Assembly (NCBI GenBank): GCA_036271855.1
Contig: DATAZV010000388.1
Location: 1-16,550, forward strand
DNA from: JAQGMJ01 sp036271855
GTDB lineage: Bacteria; Pseudomonadota; Gammaproteobacteria; Burkholderiales; JAEUOS01
Direction: 5' to 3'
Length of the DNA: 16,550 nt
Positions 7,872-13,927 of this stretch are shown here, piece by piece (position 1 is the stretch's first letter; every line of letters starts with the position of its first letter). The notes under the pieces are model-generated. The model worked only from the letters and a program-made list of their open reading frames with translations. It was not told the origin of the DNA and did not search any database. A program made the position numbers and the translations under genes.

Positions 7872-8114
7872 GCGGCCTCCCGGGGCTTGGCCCCTATTGA
7901 TTTTCCAGGCCGGATTGACACACCGGCAAGCGCAGTATGAGTATAGCGAGCCGCACACGCCGCGTGCGCAGCCTGCTTCGCGCGAATATTGCAGGATGCT
8001 ATTTCGGCAAGACAATGCAGCGGCTGAACCTGAAAATGCAGGCCGAAGTAAAGTAGCCCCGCATCGCAAGTAATTGATTCTTCTGGCGAAAGCCGGGATC
8101 GGCGAGTCACGCAT

Positions 8115-8140
8115 AAATACTGTACAAATAAACAGTATTT
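8115..8140. promoter_or_regulatory. LexA operator (SOS box)
   Basis: The site fits the proteobacterial LexA consensus CTGT-N8-ACAG exactly: CTGT at 8120-8123, eight A/T-rich spacer bases, ACAG at 8132-8135. The palindrome extends to perfect 9-base arms, AAATACTGT (8115-8123) and ACAGTATTT (8132-8140). Its position directly upstream of imuA-imuB-dnaE2 is what is expected for this damage-inducible cassette. LexA binding would cover the proposed -35 element, giving repression that is relieved when RecA stimulates LexA self-cleavage. Confidence 0.93.
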
Positions 8141-8149
8141 GTGTATTCT
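8121..8149 (+). promoter_or_regulatory. Candidate sigma70 promoter of the imuA-imuB-dnaE2 operon
   Basis: TGTACA (8121-8126, four of six matches to TTGACA) and TATTCT (8144-8149, four of six to TATAAT) are separated by 17 bp. The -35 lies inside the LexA palindrome, so bound repressor would block polymerase. Both hexamers are imperfect and the assignment rests on spacing and on overlap with the operator. Transcription would start near 8156, leaving a leader of about 140 bases before imuA. Confidence 0.45.
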
Positions 8150-8178
8150 GTTCCTCCCAAGGACTCCCGGTATTCGCC

Positions 8179-8262
8179 ATGATCGTCCCCGCGCTTCTCC
8201 ATCCATTCCTCGCGCCGCCCGCGGCCGCCCCGCGCTTCGCGCATTTCAGGCCGCGCGCCTGA
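8179..8262 (+). CDS. Possible 27-codon leader ORF upstream of imuA
   Basis: An ATG at 8179 opens a 27-residue peptide (MIVPALLHPFLAPPAAAPRF...) ending with TGA at 8260-8262. It sits inside the predicted imuA leader, in the same frame as imuA, and ends 36 bases before the imuA ATG. The nearest Shine-Dalgarno match (AAGGA at 8159-8163) is 15 bases away, which is too far to be persuasive. The peptide is Pro/Ala rich and matches no family I know. It could be a regulatory leader peptide, a remnant of a longer N-terminus, or chance. I rate it as unlikely but record it because the leader is long. Confidence 0.15.
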   Translation: MIVPALLHPFLAPPAAAPRFAHFRPRA

Positions 8263-8298
8263 GCCCGCTGTCCACTACTGCACTGTTCGCTCGTTGCC

Positions 8299-9099
8299 AT
8301 GGGGCAGGCCCTTGTGTTCTCCGACGATCCGCAAGAGACGATCTACGCATCTTCCGGCCCGCGCCTGGACGCCACGCCGCTGGACCGCACGCCCACCGGC
8401 CTGGCCTCGCTGGCCGCCGTACCCGGCCTGTGGCGCGGCGATGCGCTGGCACGGGTCGAACTCGAGAGCCTGCCCACCGGCTATAACGCGCTGGACGCGC
8501 AACTGCCCGGCGGCGGCTGGCCGCTGGGAGCACTGACCGAGATTCTCAACAGCCAGACCGGCATCGGCGAATTGCGTCTGTTTTTTCCCGCACTGGCGGC
8601 ACTCTCGAAGCAGGCGGACGCTCCACCCATCATCCTGCTGCAGCCGCCGCACATGCCCTATGCCCCCGCCTTCGCCGGCGCCGGCATCGCGCCGGAACAG
8701 GTGCTGGTGCTGCGCACGCGCCGGCCCGAAGACGCGCTGTGGGCCTGCGAACAATGCCTGAAATACGCGCCACGCAGCGCCGTATTCGCCTGGCCGCAGC
8801 GGCTGGCGGCGCAGGACTTGCGGCGTTTGCAACTGGCGGTCGAAAACCGGCCCGTGCTGGCAGTGTTGATGCGCGACATCAAGGCAGCACAACAATCTTC
8901 CGCCGCCGCGCTGCGCATCGCGATATCGATCGACCCAGGCTCCACGCAACTGCGCCTGCGCATCATCAAGCGCCGTGGCGCGCTGATCACGCGGCCGATC
9001 GTAATCGAGCCGCCTTCACCGCTGCCCACCTTTCCCGCTTTCCACGAGGAGCCCGCCCATGCTCTGGACCGCCCTGTACCTGCCGCAACTACCGCTTGA
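8299..9099 (+). CDS. imuA: ImuA, RecA-like SOS mutasome accessory protein
   Basis: A 266-residue protein of the ImuA (also annotated SulA-like/RecA-like) family, encoded first in the SOS mutagenesis cassette. The diagnostic stretch LPTGYNALDAQLPGGGWPLG (58-77), continuing ALTEI and GIGELRLFFPAL (88-99), corresponds to the start of the RecA-like core in this family. The region where RecA has its Walker A loop reads ILNSQTGIGE, so no canonical nucleotide-binding GKT/S is seen. ImuA is known in other bacteria to be needed with ImuB and DnaE2 for damage-induced mutagenesis. The first 40 residues look poorly conserved, and ATG 8299 lacks a clear ribosome binding site; it is the only ATG after an in-frame TGA at 8260. 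Its 3' end overlaps imuB by 41 bases. A LexA operator lies about 160 bases upstream. Confidence 0.9.
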   Translation: MGQALVFSDDPQETIYASSGPRLDATPLDRTPTGLASLAAVPGLWRGDALARVELESLPTGYNALDAQLPGGGWPLGALTEILNSQTGIGELRLFFPALAALSKQADAPPIILLQPPHMPYAPAFAGAGIAPEQVLVLRTRRPEDALWACEQCLKYAPRSAVFAWPQRLAAQDLRRLQLAVENRPVLAVLMRDIKAAQQSSAAALRIAISIDPGSTQLRLRIIKRRGALITRPIVIEPPSPLPTFPAFHEEPAHALDRPVPAATTA

Positions 9100-10543
9100 C
9101 TGCTACGCGCAGACCCATGCGCAAACCCCTTTCGCGATCGTCGAAAAGCGCCGCGTCTACATGGCCAATGCCGCCGCGCGCGCCGCTGGCGTGCGTGCCG
9201 ACAAACCCTTGTCCGCTGCGTTGGCCCTGGAGCCCACGCTGCAATCGCAGGAGCGCGAACCACGCGCGGAAAAAGCCGCGCTTGAAGCCTTGAGCCTATG
9301 GGCCCTGCAATTCACCTCAGCCATCAGTCTCGCCGCGCCGCATGGCCTGCTGCTGGAAACCGGCGGCAGCGCCAAGCTGTTCGGCGGCCTTGAAGTGCTG
9401 CTCAGGCAGATCGCCACCGGCACCGCGGAGCAAAATTACAGCGCCGTCTTTGCCTCCGCTCCTACACCCGCCGGTGCACTGATGCTGGCACGCAGTGGCT
9501 ACACTGAACACGTCACCACGCTGCCCGAACTGCGCCGCCTTCTGCCCGGCCTGCCGGTCTCTTCCCTGATCAGCGCACAGGCCTACGCCACCACCTTCGA
9601 CTCCCTGGGTGCGCGCACCATTGCCGATCTGATGGCCTTGCCACGCGATGGACTCAAGCGCCGCTTCGGCGATTTCCTGCTCGACGAAATCGATCGCGCC
9701 TTCGGCCACACGCCCGACCCGGTTCGCCCTATCGTGCCGCCGCAGACATTCAGTTGCACCCTGCCGCTGCCGGCCCCGGTCGACTCCAGCGAAGCCCTGG
9801 TATTCGCCAGCGGCCGCGGCCTGCGCCAGCTCGAAGGATTTTTGCGCGCCGGCAAACGCGCGGTGGACCGCATCGAACTCACCTTGCGCCATGAACGCAA
9901 CACGCAGCGCGACGTGCAGGACGACACCTTACTTACCCTGCACCTGATGCAGCCCAGCGCCGACGCCAAGCGCTTCACCCTGCTGCTCTCCGAACGCCTG
10001 AACCGCCATACGCTGGAGCGGCGGGTCGAGCGCATCACGCTGACAGCGCCGCAGTTGCTGCGCACTGAAGAAGTAACGCATTCGTTGCTGCTGGAGGAAG
10101 AGAATGCCGCGAAGGACATGCGGGACTTGCTGGAACGGCTGCATGCACGGCTAGGGCAAGAGGCCATACAACAGTTGCAAGTACGCGCCGATCACCGCCC
10201 AACACGTGCTTCCGATGGCGCCAACCTGTCCGCAGCTACCGACCAAGTGTGCGCCGTTGCGGCCAAGAAGCCCAAGGAGCCTCTGCCGCTCCCTGCTTTC
10301 GGACCGCGCCCCGCGTGGCTACTGGACCCGCCAATCGCCCTGGACGAAATCGACAACGCGCCGTTTTACGCAGGCCCGCTGAAGCTGCTGTCCTCGGTCG
10401 AGCGCATCCAATCTGGCTGGTGGGATGGCGGAAGAATCCGTCGCGACTACTTTATCGCCCAGACGATGAATGGCGCCCTGGTATGGATATACCAGGACCA
10501 CAAGCAACCGCTGGGCTGGTTTTTGCAAGGATATTTTGCGTGA
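9059..10543 (+). CDS. imuB: ImuB, catalytically inactive Y-family polymerase-like mutasome hub
   Basis: A 494-residue Y-family DNA polymerase homologue of the ImuB type. The N-terminus MLWTALYLPQLPLD matches ImuB, not DinB, and PHGLLLETGGSAKLFGG (94-110) is the palm segment. Aligning by eye to DinB, the three catalytic acids (Asp8, Asp103, Glu104) fall on Pro9, His95 and Gly96, so no polymerase activity is expected; this loss is a known ImuB feature. In other bacteria ImuB bridges the beta clamp, ImuA and DnaE2. I see no clear pentameric clamp-binding motif here. Other ImuB hallmarks are LQVRADHRPTRASD after the little-finger region and the C-terminal block PRPAWLLDPPIAL...SGWWDGGRIRRDYF. GAGGAG at 9046-9051, seven bases before ATG 9059, sets the start. 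It overlaps imuA by 41 bases and dnaE2 by GTGA. Confidence 0.95.
   Translation: MLWTALYLPQLPLDCYAQTHAQTPFAIVEKRRVYMANAAARAAGVRADKPLSAALALEPTLQSQEREPRAEKAALEALSLWALQFTSAISLAAPHGLLLETGGSAKLFGGLEVLLRQIATGTAEQNYSAVFASAPTPAGALMLARSGYTEHVTTLPELRRLLPGLPVSSLISAQAYATTFDSLGARTIADLMALPRDGLKRRFGDFLLDEIDRAFGHTPDPVRPIVPPQTFSCTLPLPAPVDSSEALVFASGRGLRQLEGFLRAGKRAVDRIELTLRHERNTQRDVQDDTLLTLHLMQPSADAKRFTLLLSERLNRHTLERRVERITLTAPQLLRTEEVTHSLLLEEENAAKDMRDLLERLHARLGQEAIQQLQVRADHRPTRASDGANLSAATDQVCAVAAKKPKEPLPLPAFGPRPAWLLDPPIALDEIDNAPFYAGPLKLLSSVERIQSGWWDGGRIRRDYFIAQTMNGALVWIYQDHKQPLGWFLQGYFA
10527..10531 (+). promoter_or_regulatory. Ribosome binding site selecting the GTG start of dnaE2
   Basis: AAGGA lies eight bases before the GTG at 10540, within the 3' end of imuB. 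That spacing favours the GTG over the in-frame ATG at 10549, which would be 17 bases away. The GTG also shares bases with the imuB TGA (GTGA, 10540-10543), so imuB and dnaE2 translation are probably coupled. Confidence 0.65.
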
Positions 10544-13500
10544 GCGAAATGCAGGCGCATGTTCCCGTAATGCCACCGGCAGCAGCCGTACCGGGCGGCG
10601 GGCTGCCGGACTATTACGAATTGCATTGCATTTCAAATTTTTCGTTCTTGCGCGGCGCCTCGCATGCCGAGGAACTGGTCAAACAGGCCATGCAGCTCGG
10701 CTATTCAGGACTGGCCATCACCGATGAATGTTCCCTGGCCGGCGTGGTGCGCGCGCATAACCTGGTCAAGGACGCCCCCTTCAAGCTGATCATCGGCAGC
10801 GAGTTTCGCTTTACCGGCGATCATGAAAGGAAGGCCGACCTGCCGCATTCGCGCATCGTCATGCTGGCCCAGACCATGGCCGGTTACCAATTGCTCAGCG
10901 GCCTGATCACACGAGCGCGCCTGAAGGCGGAAAAAGGCAGTTATCTTTTTTACCGCCATTATTTAAGAAAGGAATTGCAGGATTGCATCTGCCTGTACGT
11001 ACCCGAACTGCCGGTGCGCGCAACGCAGGACGCGGCGGCGGAAGAAGCGCGCATCGCCGCCTCAAGCAAGGATGCGATTGCCCTGGCCCGGCATTTTCCC
11101 GGCCGCATGTGGATTGCCTGCGAGCTTCACGCCGGGCCGAACGACCGCGCCAACCGCCAGGCGGTTGAAGAAATCTCGCGGCGCGCCGGCCTGCCCATCG
11201 TCGCTTGCGGCGATGTGCGCATGCACGAACGCGCGCGCAAGCCCTTGCATGATGTGATGACGGCGATCCGCCTGAACATTCCGGTGGCCGACTGCGGCCA
11301 TGCGCTGTTGAGCAACGGCGAGCATCACCTGCGCGACCGGCTCTCCCTTGCACGCATCTATAAAAGCGAGTGGCTGCAGGAAAGTCTACGCATCGCCCAG
11401 ATGTGCTCGTTCGAGCTCGGCGAAATCAAGTACACCTATCCCGAAGAAATGGTGCCGCCGGGCGAGACTGCCGCGTCCTACCTGCGCAAACTTGCCACGC
11501 AAGGCTTGAACGATCGTTATGCCGGCAATCCCAGGCCCGATGTATCGGCGCAAATGGAAAAGGAGTTGCAGCTCATCGCGGAAAAAGGCTACGAGGCCTA
11601 TTTTCTTACCGTGCATGACATCGTGAAATTCGCCCGCGGTCAAAAGATTCTTTGTCAGGGCCGCGGCTCGGCGGCCAATTCGGTGGTGTGTTATGCCCTG
11701 CGCATCACCGCGGTCGATCCTTCACGCCATCAGTTGATGTTCGCCCGCTTTCTTTCCAAAGACCGCGACGAGCCACCGGATATCGACGTCGATTTCGAAC
11801 ATGAGCGCCGCGAAGAGGTGATCCAGCACCTGTACAAAAAATATAGCCGCCGCCGCGCCGCCCTGGCCGCCGCCGTTTCGGTCTACCGGCCGCGCGGCGC
11901 ATTGCGCGACGTCGGCAAGGCACTGGGGCTGTCCAATGACCAACTCGATGCCGTTTCCAAGAACATGGCCTGGTGGGACGGCCACTCCACCATGGACAAG
12001 CGCCTGGCCGAATGCGGGCTGGATCCTGAATCTCCGGTGGTGATGCAGCTGCTTTACCTGGCGCGGCAACTGATGAAACATCCGCGTCATCTCTCGCAAC
12101 ATTCCGGCGGATTCGTACTCGCGGATAAAAGGCTGTATACCATGGTGCCGGTGGAAAACGCCGCCATGGAAGACCGCACCGTCATCCAGTGGGACAAGGA
12201 CGACCTCGAATCGCTGGACCTGATGAAAGTCGATGTGCTGGGCCTGGGCATGCTGACCCTGATCCGCCGCGCGATGGAGGCGATCAGCGAAGTACGCGGC
12301 GCCCTGTTCGAGATGGACGATATTCCCAAGGAAGACCCCGAGGTCTACGACATGCTGTGCGCCGGAGAAACCATCGGCGTGTTCCAGGTCGAGTCGCGCG
12401 CGCAAATGAGCATGCTGCCGCGCCTGCAGCCGCGGGTGTTTTACGACCTGGTGATCGAAGTTGCCATCGTGCGTCCCGGCCCGATCCAGGGCGGCATGGT
12501 GCACCCTTATCTAAAACGGCGGCAAGGGCTGGAGCCCGTCACTTATCCTTCCGCGGAAGTCGAAGGGGTGCTGAAGCGCACCCTGGGCGTATCGATATTT
12601 CAGGAGCAGGTGATGCGGCTCGCCATGGTGGCCGCGGGCTTTACGGATGCCGACGCTAACCGGCTGCGCCGCGCCATGGGCGCCTGGAAGCGCACGGGCG
12701 GACTCGAAGAATTCGAAGAGCGGATCAAGAAGGGCATGAAAGACCGCGAATATTCAGCCGAATACGCCGAACAGATATGCAAACAGATCCAGGGCTTCGG
12801 CGAATACGGCTTTCCCGAAAGCCACGCCAACAGCTTCGCCTTGCTGGTCTACGTCTCTTCCTGGCTCAAGCGCCACGAGCCGGCCATCTTCCTGCTCGCC
12901 CTGCTCAACAGCCAGCCGCTGGGCTTTTACGCGCCATCGCAACTGGTGCAAGACGCGCGGCGTAACGGTGTAGAGGTGTTGCCGGTGGATGTGAATGCAA
13001 GCAACTATGAAGCACGGCTGGAGCAAAATGCGCAACAGCACGATGCCTGGCGTCATGCATTCGAAAAGCGCCTGGCGCGGGGAGACTACATACACCCGCA
13101 GGAGGATCATCCAGAAGGCAGGAAATTGGGGCACTACTACGCAGGCACGGGAGAGATGCGCGTCAACACCTATCCGCCGCCGCGCGCCTACCAGCGCACC
13201 CCGCAACCCGCCGTGCGCCTGGGCCTGAAAAAAATCGCCAACCTCTCCACGGCCGGCGCCGATCGCCTGCTCGAAGCGCGCCGCGCTAGTCCCTTCGTCG
13301 ACGTGCATGACCTCACCCACCGCGCACGCCTGGACCGCTCCGACCTCGAAGCCCTGGCCGCCGCCGATGCGCTGGCATCGATCTCCGGCCATCGCCGCCG
13401 CGCGGTGTGGGACGTGATCGGCGTCGAAGCGCCGATTCCTCTCACGCCGGAAACAGCAACACCGGAGACCCGCGCCGGCCTGGCCGCGCCCACCGCCCAC

Positions 13501-13914
13501 GAATACCTGCAGCAGGACTACGCCGCGCTCTCGCTCACCCTGCGCCGCCATCCACTGACGCTGCTGCGCCCGGAGCTACAAAAACGCCGACTGTCGAGCG
13601 CTGCCGAGTTAAGCCGCTATCCGCACGGCCGCCTGGCGCGTGCCTGCGGCATCGTCACCGGGCGCCAGCGCCCCGGCACCGCCAAGGGCACCATCTTCGT
13701 CACCCTGGAAGACGAAACCGGCTACGTCAACGTGGTCTGCTGGGCCAGCATGATCGAGCAGTTTCGCCGCGAAATCCTGCTCAGCCGGCTGATGACGGTG
13801 TATGGCGTGTGGGAGACCGACGGCAAGGTGGCGCACCTGATCGCCAAACGGGTGGTCGACGATACTGACCTGATCGACTGGCTGACAACGCCGGCCTCGC
13901 GCGATTTTCACTGA
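10540..13914 (+). CDS. dnaE2: DnaE2, error-prone C-family DNA polymerase
   Basis: A 1124-residue alpha subunit of DNA polymerase III type, DnaE2 class, the catalytic polymerase of the SOS mutasome that copies damaged templates. The N-terminal PHP domain has the DnaE2-type opening YYELHCISNFSFLRGASHAEE, where the usual second metal-binding His is replaced. The palm contains EPPDIDVDFEHERREEV with Asp416 and Asp418 as catalytic acids, and KVDVLGLGML with Asp565 as the third. GQGFGEYGFPESHANSF-like fingers sequence (here IQGFGEYGFPESHANSF), a helix-hairpin-helix region (DLEALAAADALASISGHRR), an OB-fold (GTIFVTLEDETGYVNVVCW) and the family ending SRDFH are all present. Residues about 828-889 look like an insertion relative to the DnaE2 proteins I know. 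GTG 10540 is preferred for its ribosome site and overlap with imuB. Expression should follow the LexA-controlled imuA promoter. Confidence 0.95.
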   Translation: MSEMQAHVPVMPPAAAVPGGGLPDYYELHCISNFSFLRGASHAEELVKQAMQLGYSGLAITDECSLAGVVRAHNLVKDAPFKLIIGSEFRFTGDHERKADLPHSRIVMLAQTMAGYQLLSGLITRARLKAEKGSYLFYRHYLRKELQDCICLYVPELPVRATQDAAAEEARIAASSKDAIALARHFPGRMWIACELHAGPNDRANRQAVEEISRRAGLPIVACGDVRMHERARKPLHDVMTAIRLNIPVADCGHALLSNGEHHLRDRLSLARIYKSEWLQESLRIAQMCSFELGEIKYTYPEEMVPPGETAASYLRKLATQGLNDRYAGNPRPDVSAQMEKELQLIAEKGYEAYFLTVHDIVKFARGQKILCQGRGSAANSVVCYALRITAVDPSRHQLMFARFLSKDRDEPPDIDVDFEHERREEVIQHLYKKYSRRRAALAAAVSVYRPRGALRDVGKALGLSNDQLDAVSKNMAWWDGHSTMDKRLAECGLDPESPVVMQLLYLARQLMKHPRHLSQHSGGFVLADKRLYTMVPVENAAMEDRTVIQWDKDDLESLDLMKVDVLGLGMLTLIRRAMEAISEVRGALFEMDDIPKEDPEVYDMLCAGETIGVFQVESRAQMSMLPRLQPRVFYDLVIEVAIVRPGPIQGGMVHPYLKRRQGLEPVTYPSAEVEGVLKRTLGVSIFQEQVMRLAMVAAGFTDADANRLRRAMGAWKRTGGLEEFEERIKKGMKDREYSAEYAEQICKQIQGFGEYGFPESHANSFALLVYVSSWLKRHEPAIFLLALLNSQPLGFYAPSQLVQDARRNGVEVLPVDVNASNYEARLEQNAQQHDAWRHAFEKRLARGDYIHPQEDHPEGRKLGHYYAGTGEMRVNTYPPPRAYQRTPQPAVRLGLKKIANLSTAGADRLLEARRASPFVDVHDLTHRARLDRSDLEALAAADALASISGHRRRAVWDVIGVEAPIPLTPETATPETRAGLAAPTAHEYLQQDYAALSLTLRRHPLTLLRPELQKRRLSSAAELSRYPHGRLARACGIVTGRQRPGTAKGTIFVTLEDETGYVNVVCWASMIEQFRREILLSRLMTVYGVWETDGKVAHLIAKRVVDDTDLIDWLTTPASRDFH
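13021..13203 (+). other. Apparent insertion segment within DnaE2
   Basis: About 60 codons lie between the motif LPVDVNASNYEARLE and the motif PAVRLGLKKIANLS, which are normally separated by only a few residues in DnaE2. The segment is hydrophilic and charged, with DAWRHAFEKRLARGDYIHP, then QEDHPEGRKLGHYYAGTG, then a Tyr/Pro-rich NTYPPPRAYQRTPQP. Base composition in its first two thirds looks somewhat less GC-rich than the flanks. The frame is open throughout, so the polymerase is not broken. The comparison is from memory of family alignments, not a computed alignment. Confidence 0.5.
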
Positions 13915-13927
13915 CGCGCCAAGTCGC

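Larger units (their letters stand above)
7872..8298. other. Divergent intergenic region between the minus-strand cluster and imuA
   Basis: About 430 bp without a convincing protein gene, and visibly less GC-rich in its right half. It holds a LexA operator (8115-8140), a candidate promoter overlapping it, and an imuA leader with a 27-codon ORF. A perfect TTGACA occurs at 7915-7920 on the plus strand, but no good -10 hexamer follows at 16-18 bp (TATGAG at 15 bp, TATAGC at 21 bp). On the minus strand TATACT (7940-7945 complement) resembles a -10 for the left cluster but lacks a matching -35. No terminator hairpin or RNA gene is apparent. Confidence 0.6.

Noticed and set aside
7915..7920. Perfect TTGACA as a -35 element on the plus strand
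   Set aside because: No -10 match at 16-18 bp spacing; the nearest are at 15 and 21 bp, so it is probably chance.
6072..7940. Long plus-strand open frame of about 620 codons opposite the glycosyltransferase gene
   Set aside because: It is antisense to well-supported genes; its translation is rich in Arg, His, Gly and Gln with no domain motifs, as expected for the reverse of high-GC coding sequence.
7872..8300. Extension of the unknown membrane protein upstream to 8300
   Set aside because: The extension would cross the LexA site and promoter region, and the hydrophobic anchor with GGGAGG directly upstream marks 7871 or 7865 as the start.
13915..13927. Bidirectional terminator between dnaE2 and the converging fusion gene
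   Set aside because: The gap is only 13 bases with no inverted repeat or T-run; any terminator must lie within the coding ends or be Rho-dependent.
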